Positions 54,167-62,732 of a stretch of DNA of 64,000 bases are shown here, piece by piece; positions within the stretch are counted from its first letter, which is position 1, and each line of letters begins with the position of its first letter. Below the pieces are notes generated by a model. It saw nothing but the letters and a program-made list of their open reading frames with translations, made no database searches and was not told where the DNA came from. Location of the stretch: positions 7,378,001 through 7,442,000 of the forward strand of contig NC_013595.1 of assembly GCF_000024865.1 (NCBI RefSeq). The letters are read 5' to 3'. This stretch comes from Streptosporangium roseum DSM 43021. Its GTDB lineage: Bacteria > Actinomycetota > Actinomycetes > Streptosporangiales > Streptosporangiaceae. The translations under genes were made by a program, and so were the position numbers.

Positions 54167-55330
54167 CTACCAGCGCAGGACCGCGGCGACCCCGTCGAAG
54201 TCGGCGAGGGCCTCGGAGGCGTTCTGGTCCAGGACGATCACCTCGGCGTCGATGTCCAGGGTGCGCTCGATCATGCGCTCCCCCATCCTGGACTCCTGCA
54301 CGAGCGACTGCGCCGTCTCCCCCTGCGGCACCTGGCCGGGCGGGCAGAGCCGCCCGTCGGCGGTACGGCTGCCGCTCCACTCGCGGGACTCGGCCAGCAG
54401 GAGCTGCGCCACCCGGCTGTCGTTGAGCGCGGTGAGCGTCTCCTCCAGGCCGAGGGATCCGCGCCCGCCGGACAGGGCGGCGTCCTTGACCCGGTCCGCC
54501 AGCTCGACGCCGCGCCGGGTCCGGGCGGCCGTCAGCTGGGGTTCCGCGTACTCGGCGATCTTCGCCGGGGGCAGCGAGTCCACCACGGCGTCGATCTGGA
54601 TGACGTCGCCGTTCAGCTCCGCCGCCACGATCTCGGTCAGCTGGACGTCTCCGATCAGCACGACCGTGGTCCAGCCCCGGCGCTCGGCCTGCTCGGTGAT
54701 GTCCGGCCCGGTGGCGCGCAGCAGCCTGGTGAGGTTGTCCTCGACCCGGCGCTCGAACCTGTCCCGGTGCGCCGCGCCCTGCCGGGCGAGCTCCGAGGCG
54801 GCGGGGCCGCGCATCTGCCGCCAGTCCTCGGCACTGACGTCGAAGTACGTCCTGTCGGCGTCCTCGGCCAGGCCGTACCGGTAGTCGATCATGCGCAGTC
54901 CGTCCCGGGAGACGAGCGCGATCCCGGCGGGCGGCGCGGCCTCGACCGTGTTGACCAGCGGGCGGACGTAGGCGGTCGACTCCAGCACGATCTGGTCGGC
55001 GACCGGCAGCTGGAAGGAGAAGGTCCACACCTCGTCACTGCCGATCGGGGCGTACAGCACCCGCCCCAGCCCGGACTCGGTCGGGTTGAGCAGCAGCCCG
55101 AGATCCTGGTCGAGCCCTTCCAGCCTTTTGAGGACGGCCATCCGCCGCGCCCGGTCCTCGTCGGCCATGACCTGCTCCCGCAGCTCGGCGAGCTGGTTGC
55201 CGAAACGGATCCGCCAGGCGGGCCGGACCGCCGCCTCCTCCCGGGGGTCGGCGGTCACGTAGAACGACAGCACTCCCTGGTCGTCGTGGATGGCGACGAC
55301 TTCCCGCAGAGCCGCACGATCGAATCTCAC
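54167..55330 (-). CDS. eRF1-type release factor family protein (VLRF1/baeRF)
   Basis: 387 residues from the GTG at 55330, which has a GGGGGG ribosome binding site. The N-terminal region (VVRFDRAALREVVAIHDDQGVLSFYVTADPREE) and the long helix FGNQLAELREQVMADEDRARRMAVLKRLEGL, then GIALVSRDGLRMIDYRYGLAEDADRTYF and RGWTTVVLIGDVQLTEIVAAEL, fit the bacterial archaeo-eukaryotic release-factor group (baeRF family 10/VLRF1). Members are predicted to hydrolyse peptidyl-tRNA on stalled ribosomes, like eukaryotic Vms1, though the bacterial group is hardly tested. There is no GGQ motif that I can see. It is 108 bases after pnkp on the same strand, forming a possible hen1-pnkp-VLRF1 unit; a TATACA between them may be an extra promoter. 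Family assignment is moderately secure. Confidence 0.68.
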   Translation of the reverse strand: MRFDRAALREVVAIHDDQGVLSFYVTADPREEAAVRPAWRIRFGNQLAELREQVMADEDRARRMAVLKRLEGLDQDLGLLLNPTESGLGRVLYAPIGSDEVWTFSFQLPVADQIVLESTAYVRPLVNTVEAAPPAGIALVSRDGLRMIDYRYGLAEDADRTYFDVSAEDWRQMRGPAASELARQGAAHRDRFERRVEDNLTRLLRATGPDITEQAERRGWTTVVLIGDVQLTEIVAAELNGDVIQIDAVVDSLPPAKIAEYAEPQLTAARTRRGVELADRVKDAALSGGRGSLGLEETLTALNDSRVAQLLLAESREWSGSRTADGRLCPPGQVPQGETAQSLVQESRMGERMIERTLDIDAEVIVLDQNASEALADFDGVAAVLRW

Positions 55331-55438
55331 GACGTTCCCCCCTGATGGTCCGGCCTCCAACGATATGGACCTGTATAGGGGGAGCGATCGTCCCAATCGG
55401 GAAAATGCCTTCCTTCTTCACCTGTCTTTACCCGCAGG

Positions 55439-57982
55439 TCACAGACGCGGGTCCACCGGCTCGGATTCCAGTGCAAGAACGGCGAAGACCGCCTCGTGCA
55501 CCCGCCACAACGGCTCACCCTCGGCCAGCCTGGACAGCGCCTCCAGCCCGAGGGCGTGCTCGCGCAGGGCGAGGGAGCGCTTGCGGCCCAGGAAACGGTG
55601 GCGCAGGACCTCCAGGCTCTCGGTGTAGTCGGGGCCGTAGATGATCCGCAGGTACTCCCGCCCGCGCACCTTGATCCCCGGCTGCACCCGGCCCTCGGGC
55701 ACGGCCGCGCCCGTCGCGCCGTCCCGCCCGTCCGCTCCCGCACGGCCCGGCCACTCCAGCGGCTTGACCACCATGCCCTCCCCGCCCTCGGCGGTCAGCG
55801 CCGACCACCAGGCGGTCGCGGCGTCCCTGGACTCCTGCGAGGCCAGGTCGACGGTCACGTGCCGGGTGGGCGCGATCAGCGGGTCGGTGAGCCGGGAGAG
55901 CACGTCCAGGTGCCAGGAGTGCGGCTCCCGCACGGCGGTCGCCCGGCCCTCGCAGGCGAGGACCTGGAACGGCGCCAGCCGTACGCCGTCCAGACCGGAG
56001 ACCGGCCAGCAGTAACGCGCGTACGCGTCCCGGAATCGGGCAGCGTTGGTCAGGCGGCGGCGGGTGCGGTCCAGCAGATCGCCCACATCCAGCCCGCGTC
56101 CCGCCGCCGCCTCCAGCACGGTGACCGCCTCCGGCAGCGCGGTGCGGGCCGCGGCCCCGACCGACGCGTACTGGCTGCGGATCAGACCCTCCGCCTTGGC
56201 CGACCAGGGCAGCAGCTCGCAGTCGAGGGCGAGCCAGTCCGACCCCAGCTCGTCCATGAGGGGTGCGCAGGCCCGTCCGAGCCGGTCCACCAGCTCGGTG
56301 GTGTCGTCGAAGAACGGCCTGCCCGTCCGGGTGTAGACCGCTCCGGCGGTACCGTCGGTGACCCCGAACCGCGCCGCCGCCACCTGCGGGCTCCTGGCCA
56401 GTACGGCCACCGCCCGCGAGCCCATGTGCTTCTCCTCGCACACCACCCGGGTGATCCCCGCGGCCGCGAACTCCTCGAACGCCTCGGCCGGATGCTCCAG
56501 GTAGCCGTCGAGCCTGGAGGTCTCCGGCGGCGCCATCGTCGGGGGAAGGTAGACCAGCCAGCGCGGATCGACCGCGAACCGGCTCATGATCTCCAGCGCC
56601 GCGGCGGAGTTCTCCTCCCGGACCTTGATACGGCCGCCGCCGTGGCGCACCTCGATGTGCTGGGCGCCCCGGACGTCGTCGATGGAGAGCACGCCGGGGT
56701 CGCGGTGGCCCGGGGCCGCGAACGGCTTGACCGACTCGTACCAGACCTTCTCGGCGGGCACCGAGACGATCTCCTTGGCCGGGTAGCGCAGCGCGGTCAG
56801 CCTTCCGCCGAACACGACCCCGGTGTCCAGGCAGATCGTGTTGTTGATCCACTCAGTCTCGGGGACGGGGGTGTGACCGTAGACGACCATGGCCCGGCCC
56901 CGGTACTCCCGCGCCCAGGGGTAGCGCACCGGCAGGCCGTACTCGTCGGTCTCACCGGTGGTGTCGCCGTACAGCGCGAAGGAGCGCACCCGACCCGAGG
57001 CGCGGCCGTGGTAGGCCTCCTTGAGGCCGGCGTGCGCGACGACGAGCCTGCCGCCGTCGAGCTGGTAGTGGCTGATCAGCCCGTCCATGAAGGCCAGGGC
57101 GGCCGCCCGGAACTCCTCGGGCTCGGCGGCGAGCTGGTCCAGCGACTCCTGCAGCCCGTGGGCGACCCTGACCTTGCGGCCGTTGAGCGCGCGGGCCAGC
57201 TTCTGCTCGTGGTTGCCCGACACGCACAGCGCGGTCCCGGCCGCGACCATACCCATGACCAGCCGGAGCACGCCCGGCGAGTCCGGCCCCCGGTCCACCA
57301 GGTCGCCGACGAACACCGCCGTCCTGCCCTCGGGATGGGTCGCGCCCGTACCGCCGGGTTCGATCTCCCAGCCCAGGGTGCGCAGCAGCGTCTCCAGCTC
57401 GGCGCGGCATCCGTGCACGTCGCCGATGATGTCGAACGGCCCGGTCAGCTCGCGCCTGTCGGTCCACGCCTTCTCCCGGACGACCGTGGCGGCCTCGATC
57501 TCGTCGGTCCCCCGCAGCACGTGGACCCGGCGGAAGCCGTCCCGGGAGATCTTCGCCATGGACCGCCGCAGGTCCTTGCGCTGCCGCCGGATCACATGGG
57601 GCCCGAAGTCCCGGTCGGGCCTGGCCTCGTTCCGCTCGATCGCCACCTCCTCCGGCACGTCCATGACGATCGCGTCGACCAGCACGTTGTGGGACTTGGC
57701 GAGCTCGATCAGCTTCTTGCGCGCCTCCCACTGGACGTTGGTGGCGTCCACGACCGTGAGCAGCCCCCGCCGCAGCCGGGTGCCGACGATGTAGTCGAGC
57801 ACGTCGAAGGCGTCGGGGGTGGCGGTCTGGTCGTTCTCGTCATCGGCCACCAGGCCCCGGCAGAAGTCCGAGGAGACCACCTGGGTCGGCGCGAAGTGCT
57901 TGCGGGCGAAGGTCGACTTGCCGCTCCCCGACACTCCGACGAGCACGACCAGCGACATCTCCGGCACAGCGATCTCAGTCAT
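55439..57982 (-). CDS. pnkp: Polynucleotide kinase-phosphatase-ligase Pnkp (RNA repair)
   Basis: 847 residues, the three-domain bacterial RNA repair enzyme. Kinase (about 1-165): Walker A GVSGSGKST (16-24), VVDATNVQWEARKKLIELA and DRDFGPHVIRRQRKDLRRS. Phosphatase (about 175-450): DIIGDVHGC, VGDLVDRGPDS, SGNHEQKL, VVYGHTPVPE, a two-metal metallophosphoesterase. Ligase/adenylyltransferase (about 480-847): Lys518 in EEKHMGSRAV, then ALDCELLPW and EGMVVKPLEW. Pnkp heals 5' and 3' ends of cleaved RNA, and with Hen1 it seals a 2'-O-methylated junction. ATG starts inside the end of hen1 (8-base overlap). All catalytic segments look intact. Confidence 0.95.
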   Translation of the reverse strand: MTEIAVPEMSLVVLVGVSGSGKSTFARKHFAPTQVVSSDFCRGLVADDENDQTATPDAFDVLDYIVGTRLRRGLLTVVDATNVQWEARKKLIELAKSHNVLVDAIVMDVPEEVAIERNEARPDRDFGPHVIRRQRKDLRRSMAKISRDGFRRVHVLRGTDEIEAATVVREKAWTDRRELTGPFDIIGDVHGCRAELETLLRTLGWEIEPGGTGATHPEGRTAVFVGDLVDRGPDSPGVLRLVMGMVAAGTALCVSGNHEQKLARALNGRKVRVAHGLQESLDQLAAEPEEFRAAALAFMDGLISHYQLDGGRLVVAHAGLKEAYHGRASGRVRSFALYGDTTGETDEYGLPVRYPWAREYRGRAMVVYGHTPVPETEWINNTICLDTGVVFGGRLTALRYPAKEIVSVPAEKVWYESVKPFAAPGHRDPGVLSIDDVRGAQHIEVRHGGGRIKVREENSAAALEIMSRFAVDPRWLVYLPPTMAPPETSRLDGYLEHPAEAFEEFAAAGITRVVCEEKHMGSRAVAVLARSPQVAAARFGVTDGTAGAVYTRTGRPFFDDTTELVDRLGRACAPLMDELGSDWLALDCELLPWSAKAEGLIRSQYASVGAAARTALPEAVTVLEAAAGRGLDVGDLLDRTRRRLTNAARFRDAYARYCWPVSGLDGVRLAPFQVLACEGRATAVREPHSWHLDVLSRLTDPLIAPTRHVTVDLASQESRDAATAWWSALTAEGGEGMVVKPLEWPGRAGADGRDGATGAAVPEGRVQPGIKVRGREYLRIIYGPDYTESLEVLRHRFLGRKRSLALREHALGLEALSRLAEGEPLWRVHEAVFAVLALESEPVDPRL

Positions 57983-59492
57983 CTCCGCCTCCCGCGTTCG
58001 CGGCGCTTCCCCTGCCGAACAGGGCCATCTGGGTGGGCGGGCCCACCTCGGGGTCGTCGTCGCCGACCGGCCGGAAGGCGACGTGGTAGCCGTACTCGCG
58101 GCAGACCCCCGCCGCCCACGCCTGGAACTCCGCCCGCGTCCACTCGAAGCGGTGGTCGGGATGGCGCATGCCCTCCAGGAAGTCGTAGCGCACGTTGTAC
58201 TCGGCGTTGGGGGTCGTCACGATCACCTGCCCCGGCCGGGCGGCGCCGAAGACGACCCGCTCCAGCGCGTTCAGCCGCGGCGGGTCGACGTGCTCGACCA
58301 CCTCCATGAGAACGGCGGCGTCGTATCCGGCGAACCGGTCGTCGGTGTAGGTCAGCGCCCCCTGGAACAGCCGCAGCCGTTCCCGCTGCCGGTCGGGCAT
58401 CCGGTCGAGCTTCAACCGCCGGGCGGCGATCGCCAGCGCCTGCGCCGACACGTCCACCCCGGCCACCGCGGTCAACTCCGGCCTGCCCAGCAGCGCCCCG
58501 ACCAGCTGCCCCGACCCGCACCCCAGGTCGATGACGCTGCGCGCCCCGGACTCCGCCAGCGCCCCGAGCACCGCCTCCCGGCGCAGGACGTTCAGGGGCC
58601 GCCTGGGCGCGGCGTCCCGCTCCCCCGGCGCCTCCCCCGCGGGCACCGCCGGAGGCTCGCCGCCCGGCTCCATCGAGGGGGGAACCTCCGCCGCCGGCTC
58701 GGGGCCGGTGGCGGGATCCTCCTCGACGGGAGGTTCGAGGTCCTCCTCCACGTCGTCGCCGAGCTCGGCCAGACGGGCGAAGGCGGTGCGGGCGAGGGCC
58801 CACCGGCGGCCGAGGTAGCGCCGGGTGATCAAGCTCCTCTCGGGGTGGGCGGCCAGCCAGGACTCGCCCGCCCGGATCAGCTTGTCCACCTCGTCGGGGG
58901 CGATCCAGTAGTGCTTGGCGTCGTCGAGCACCGGCAGCAGCACGTAGAGGTGGTTGAGCGCGTCGGCCAGCCGTACCTCGCCGCGCAGCGACAGCCGCAC
59001 GTAACGGGAGTCGCCCCACTCGGGAAACCCCTCGTCCAGCGGTACGGCCTGGGCCTCGACCGTCCAGCCCAGCGGTCCGAAGAACCGGTGGGCCATCTCG
59101 GGACCGCCCCGGCAGGGCAGTACGGGCAGCGTGATCTCCAGCGGGATGGGACCGGCGGCCAGCTCCGGACGGCTGTCGCAGCGGCCGGTGCGGGCCGTGC
59201 GGAACACGTCCGCCAGCGCCACGGCCAGCAGCGACGACGCGGCGTAGGGGCGGTCGTTGACGTACTGGCCCAGCGCGTAGTCGGGGGTGGAGCGGCCGCG
59301 CGAGCGCACCAGGCGGACCGGGTCGACGTCGAGCATCAGCGCCGCCGTGCAGCGCTCCTCGCCCGCCTCCGGGTAGAAGACGCGGGCCGTGCCGTACGAC
59401 TGGCCGAACTCCTGGACCCGGTCCGGGTGCTTGTGCAGCAGGAATCCGAGGTCGGTGGCGGGCCGTACGGTCGTGGAGATCGTGAGCAACAC
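57975..59492 (-). CDS. hen1: 3'-terminal RNA ribose 2'-O-methyltransferase Hen1
   Basis: 505 residues. The N-terminal half (about 1-240; MLLTISTTVRPATDLGFLLHKHPDRVQ) is the bacterial Hen1 N-terminal region that supports Pnkp ligase; a Pro/Glu-rich linker (about 250-300) follows; the C-terminal methyltransferase (about 300-495) has the SAM motif VIDLGCGSGQLVGALLG and the metal-binding LMEVVEHVDPPRLNALE (E-x-x-E-H ... H). It methylates the 2'-OH at the 3' end of the broken RNA before ligation, so the repaired site resists recutting. GTG start. Promoter not identified. The gene pair is diagnostic for the bacterial Pnkp/Hen1 system. Confidence 0.95.
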   Translation of the reverse strand: MLLTISTTVRPATDLGFLLHKHPDRVQEFGQSYGTARVFYPEAGEERCTAALMLDVDPVRLVRSRGRSTPDYALGQYVNDRPYAASSLLAVALADVFRTARTGRCDSRPELAAGPIPLEITLPVLPCRGGPEMAHRFFGPLGWTVEAQAVPLDEGFPEWGDSRYVRLSLRGEVRLADALNHLYVLLPVLDDAKHYWIAPDEVDKLIRAGESWLAAHPERSLITRRYLGRRWALARTAFARLAELGDDVEEDLEPPVEEDPATGPEPAAEVPPSMEPGGEPPAVPAGEAPGERDAAPRRPLNVLRREAVLGALAESGARSVIDLGCGSGQLVGALLGRPELTAVAGVDVSAQALAIAARRLKLDRMPDRQRERLRLFQGALTYTDDRFAGYDAAVLMEVVEHVDPPRLNALERVVFGAARPGQVIVTTPNAEYNVRYDFLEGMRHPDHRFEWTRAEFQAWAAGVCREYGYHVAFRPVGDDDPEVGPPTQMALFGRGSAANAGGGDD

Positions 59493-59536
59493 CCGGCCTA
59501 GTCTGCCCGATATCCGATCATGTGTGCCATCGGTTA

Positions 59537-59571
59537 GACGACGCCGGGAGCCTGCCGGCTCCGGCGTCGTC
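59537..59571 (-). terminator. Terminator of the LLM oxidoreductase gene
   Basis: A 15-bp stem with one bulged base (59537-59552 with 59557-59571), 18 bases after the LLM stop and just upstream of hen1. Confidence 0.75.
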
Positions 59572-59589
59572 GACGTGCGGGTCCACGGC

Positions 59590-60513
59590 CTACACGTGGG
59601 GCAGGACCTCGGCGGCGATGAGCTCCAGGTGGTCCAGGTCCGACAGGTCCATCACCTGGAGGTAGATCCGCTCGGCGCCCAGCTCGGCGAACCGGCCGAT
59701 CTTGTCGACCACCTCGGCGGGGGTGCCCGCCAGGCCGCTCGCGCGGAGCATGGCGAGGTCCTGCCCGGCCGCCTCGGCCCGGCGCGCGACCTCGGCGTCA
59801 TCGGCGCCGACGGCGACGGTCTGGGCGGCCGAGAGCACGATCTGCGAACGCCCCTCCGTCTCGCACGCCTGCCGGATCCGGCCGTAGGCCAGCTCGGTGT
59901 CGTCCAGGGTGTGGAAGGGCAGGTTGTACTCGTCGGCGAACCGCGCGGCCAGCCGGGGGGTGCGTTTGGCGCCGAACCCGCCGATGATGATCGGCGGCCT
60001 GGGGCTCTGCGCGGGCTTGGGCAGCGCGGGCGAGTCCGCCAGCCGGTAGTGGGCGCCCTCGAACGAGAACGTCTCGCCCGCAGGCGTGGTCCAGAGGCCG
60101 GTGAGGATCTCCAGCTGCTCCTCGAACCGGCCGAACCGCTCACCCACGGGCGGGAACGGGATCCCGTACGCGGTGTGCTCGGCGTCGAACCAGCCGGTGC
60201 CCAGGCCCAGCTCGACCCGGCCACCGCTCATCTGGTCCACCTGGGCCACGCTGATCGCCAGCGCACCGGGCAGCCGGAAGGTGACCGGGGTGACCAGGGT
60301 GCCGAGCCTGATCGTGGAGGTCTCCCTGGCCAGAGCCGCGAGGGTCACCCAGGCGTCGGTGGGGCCGGGGCCGGGGTCGCCCGGCCCGATCCGCATGTAG
60401 TGGTCGGAACGGAAGAAGGCGTCGAAACCCAGACGTTCGGCGGCCTGCGCGACCGCCAGCAGCTCGTCGTAGGTGGCACCCTGCTGCGGTTCGGTGAAGA
60501 TCCTCAACTTCAT
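59590..60513 (-). CDS. LLM class (F420-type) flavin-dependent oxidoreductase
   Basis: 307 residues from the ATG at 60513 (MKLRIFTEPQQGATYDELLAVAQAAERLGFDAFFRSDHYMRIG). TIM-barrel luciferase-like monooxygenase family; VTLAALARETSTIRLGTLVTPVTFRLPGALAISVAQVDQMSGGRVELGLGTGWFDAEHTAYGIPFPPVGERF is characteristic of the F420-dependent TIGR03560-like subfamily. These enzymes usually reduce or oxidise small molecules with coenzyme F420, common in actinobacteria. Substrate unknown. Monocistronic; GGGG just before the start, terminator downstream. Divergent from the GH18-like gene across 148 bases. Confidence 0.88.
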   Translation of the reverse strand: MKLRIFTEPQQGATYDELLAVAQAAERLGFDAFFRSDHYMRIGPGDPGPGPTDAWVTLAALARETSTIRLGTLVTPVTFRLPGALAISVAQVDQMSGGRVELGLGTGWFDAEHTAYGIPFPPVGERFGRFEEQLEILTGLWTTPAGETFSFEGAHYRLADSPALPKPAQSPRPPIIIGGFGAKRTPRLAARFADEYNLPFHTLDDTELAYGRIRQACETEGRSQIVLSAAQTVAVGADDAEVARRAEAAGQDLAMLRASGLAGTPAEVVDKIGRFAELGAERIYLQVMDLSDLDHLELIAAEVLPHV

Positions 60514-60661
60514 GAACCCCATTATCCGGGCACTCCGGACGGCATCCACAGAAAGCCCACGCGGGGTCGCGGCCGCTTGCTAACGTTCAGGCTTTCGGTC
60601 CGCTCGGTAACAGATCGAACACTCCCCGCGACCACTCGATGTCGTCGAGAAGGTGAATCCC

Positions 60662-61738
60662 ATGTCGGTGGCGACAGACCGCTCCGCCGCCCGCCGGACC
60701 CGCGAGCCGGGCACCCCGCCCCGATCCCTGGTCGCGCTCGCGTCGGCCGCGCTCGTCGCCGGCACCGGCCTCGCCATCTGGGTCCTGCCCGCCGAGACCG
60801 GCGGCTGGGCGCGGGCCGGCCGGCCGCCCCACGCCAGGGTCGGCCCTCCCCACCTGACCACCCTGCCCGCGGCCGACCGGGCGCCCGGACCGGCGCTCCC
60901 CTCCCCCGTCGGTGGCCGCCCGTCGGGTTTCGTGACGTTCGTGGACACCGTCCGCGACCCGCTCTACAACCTGCCCAGGGCCGCCCGGCAGAGCAACGTC
61001 CGCTGGTTCACCCTCGGGCACCTCACCGCCGGGCAGCACGACTGCACGCCCGAGTGGGGCGGCGGGCAGGAGCAGGACGGCAATCCGGTCGCCGGCCGCC
61101 TGGGGCGCCTGCGCGCGGCCGGCGGCGACGCCGGTCTCGCCTTCGGCGGCCCGTCCGGCCGCGAGCTGGCCGCCGCCTGCACCGATCCCGGCCGTCTCAC
61201 CGCCGCCTACCGCCGGGCCGTCGGGGCCTTCGGCACCACCTACATCGACTTCGAGGTCCGGGATCCGGGTGACGGCGAGACCGTCCTGCGCCGCGCCGGC
61301 GCGATCGCGGCCCTCCAGCGCGAGGCCGCCGCACGGGGGCGTCCGCTCACCGTGAGCTTCACCCTGCCGGTGACAGGGACCGGCCTGTCCCCCCGCGACG
61401 AGGCGATGCTCCGCTCCACCCGGGAGGCGGGGGCCGAGATCGCCGCCGTCAACCTCCTTGCCCCGATCTGGCGCGCTCCCACCGGGCAGGCGGACCTGCG
61501 GCCCGTCGCCTCGGCCGTCCGCGCCGCCCATCCCCAGGTCGCCCGCTCCCTGGGCGAGCCCACCGCCTGGCACAGGATCGCCCTCACCCCCGTCCTGGCC
61601 GGCTCCCAGGACCTCACCGCGGCCGACGCCCGCAAGCTCGTCGCCTTCACCACCCGCAACGGGCTGGCCTGGCTGTCCACCCGGGGAGCCGCCCCCACCT
61701 CCGAGGTCACCCGGCTTCTGACGGCCATCGCCCGCTAG
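60662..61738 (+). CDS. Membrane-anchored or secreted GH18-like (chitinase-like) protein
   Basis: 358 residues from the ATG at 60662 (GAAGG eight bases before). After a charged N-terminus comes one hydrophobic segment (about 24-42, LVALASAALVAGTGLAIWVL), either an anchor or an uncleaved signal, a Pro-rich linker, and a TIM-barrel-like domain (about 90-358). GFVTFVDTVRDPLYNLPRAARQSNVRWFTLGHLT, GGDAGLAFGGPSGRELAAACTD and TTYIDFEVRD resemble the GH18 strands 1, 3 and 4, with the Asp/Glu of YIDFEV in the place of the D-x-x-D-x-D-x-E motif, which is degenerate here. Activity on chitin is thus uncertain. Other possibility: a catalytically weak GH18 homologue. Confidence 0.7.
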   Translation: MSVATDRSAARRTREPGTPPRSLVALASAALVAGTGLAIWVLPAETGGWARAGRPPHARVGPPHLTTLPAADRAPGPALPSPVGGRPSGFVTFVDTVRDPLYNLPRAARQSNVRWFTLGHLTAGQHDCTPEWGGGQEQDGNPVAGRLGRLRAAGGDAGLAFGGPSGRELAAACTDPGRLTAAYRRAVGAFGTTYIDFEVRDPGDGETVLRRAGAIAALQREAAARGRPLTVSFTLPVTGTGLSPRDEAMLRSTREAGAEIAAVNLLAPIWRAPTGQADLRPVASAVRAAHPQVARSLGEPTAWHRIALTPVLAGSQDLTAADARKLVAFTTRNGLAWLSTRGAAPTSEVTRLLTAIAR

Positions 61739-61756
61739 ACAGGCGCCCCAGGCGGG

Positions 61757-61775
61757 GTTATAACTGGGTTATAAC
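61757..61775. promoter_or_regulatory. Tandem GTTATAAC operator before the RHH-ClpN gene
   Basis: The palindrome GTTATAAC occurs at 61757-61764 and 61768-61775, centre to centre 11 bp, one helical turn. Ribbon-helix-helix repressors bind just such tandem half-sites, and the gene 27 bases downstream encodes one. Autoregulation is likely. Confidence 0.7.
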
Positions 61776-61801
61776 CCTTCACTAACCCCATAGGGGGCAC
61801 A

Positions 61802-62554
61802 ATGCCGAAGATCAACGTCTATCTGCCCGACGAACTGGCCGAAGCGGTAAAGGAGGCGGGCGTGCCGGTCTCGGCCATCTGCCAGCGCGCCCTGGAGCAG
61901 GCCGTACGGCGGGTCACCGCCATCCGGGAGACGGCACTGAGCGCCCCCGACCTCGACGACCCGACGGCCCGCCTCACGCATTTCACCGATCGGACCCGCA
62001 CCGTGGTCAAGCTCGCGGTGGAGCAGGCACGCACCGAGGGGGCCGCCGAGGTCGGCACCGAGCACCTGCTGAGCGGAATGCTGGCCGAGGGCGGAAACCT
62101 GGCCCTGCACGTCCTGCGCGCCATGGAGATCGACCCCGAGCAGGTACGGCGCGAGCTGGATCGGCTGGCCCCCGCGGAGCCGGCCGCCGGACCTGGCGGC
62201 TCCCCGCTCCGGTTCGGCGGATCCGCGGCGGGAGCCCTGGAGCTGGCCGTCACCGACGCGACCGGCATGGGGCACAACTACGTCGGCTGCGAGCACCTCC
62301 TCCTCGGGCTGATCGGCGAACCCGACGGGGCCGCCGGTCAGGTCCTGCGGGGTCTCGGCGCCGAGCCGCGGCTGACCCGCCGCACCGTCACGGCCGCCCT
62401 GGCCGGCTACGTCCACCTCCGGGCGCAGGGCCAGGCCGGCGCCGCCCCGGCCACCCCGGCCGCGGCCCTGTCCGCCGCCATCCGCCAGGAGCTGCAGCCG
62501 CTCCTCCAGCGGCTGGAACGGCTGGAAAAGCGGCTCGGCGACGACGAGGGGTAG
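61802..62554 (+). CDS. Ribbon-helix-helix/Clp N-domain fusion protein
   Basis: 250 residues. The N-terminal 40 residues (MPKINVYLPDELAEAVKEAGVPVSAICQRALEQAVRR) form a ribbon-helix-helix DNA-binding fold: beta strand KINVYLP, then two helices. Two Clp N-terminal-type modules follow: about 62-125 (TRTVVKLAVEQARTEGAAEVGTEHLLSGMLAEGGNLALHVLRAM) and about 142-200 (ALELAVTDATGMGHNYVGCEHLLLGLIGEPDGAAGQVLRGLG), the double helical repeat that in ClpA/ClpC binds adaptors and substrates. A helical tail (LSAAIRQELQPLLQRLERLEKRLGDDEG) may be a coiled coil. No AAA+ domain is present. Ribosome binding site GGGGG. Suggested: a repressor whose level or activity is linked to Clp-type proteolysis or adaptor binding. 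Confidence 0.85.
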   Translation: MPKINVYLPDELAEAVKEAGVPVSAICQRALEQAVRRVTAIRETALSAPDLDDPTARLTHFTDRTRTVVKLAVEQARTEGAAEVGTEHLLSGMLAEGGNLALHVLRAMEIDPEQVRRELDRLAPAEPAAGPGGSPLRFGGSAAGALELAVTDATGMGHNYVGCEHLLLGLIGEPDGAAGQVLRGLGAEPRLTRRTVTAALAGYVHLRAQGQAGAAPATPAAALSAAIRQELQPLLQRLERLEKRLGDDEG

Positions 62555-62673
62555 CACCTCTCCCGGTGCGCCCTGGCGCGTCCCGGTGGGGACGGGACCG
62601 AGGCGATTTCACGATCGCGCGTCGCGGCGAGCGGATGGACGCATGCGCTTCCCGTGCGTCATGATCTTGTAAG

Positions 62674-62704
62674 AACCCCGGGGACCGCCAGGGTTCCCGG
62701 GGTT
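62674..62704 (-). terminator. Terminator of the RNA methyltransferase gene
   Basis: A 9-bp perfect stem (62674-62682 with 62696-62704) with one more imperfect pair, followed on the minus strand by TTCTTAC. It may also stop the plus-strand RHH-ClpN transcript. Confidence 0.7.
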
Positions 62705-62732
62705 GATGTGTTGCGTTACAGCTGGGCAGAGC

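Noticed and set aside
55496..58309. 937-codon plus-strand frame opposite pnkp
   Set aside because: Shadow of the well-supported Pnkp gene; no domain visible.
59590..62554. A toxin-antitoxin pair involving the RHH protein
   Set aside because: No small toxin gene adjoins it; the RHH domain is fused to ClpN modules and the neighbours are a GH18-like protein and an RNA methyltransferase.
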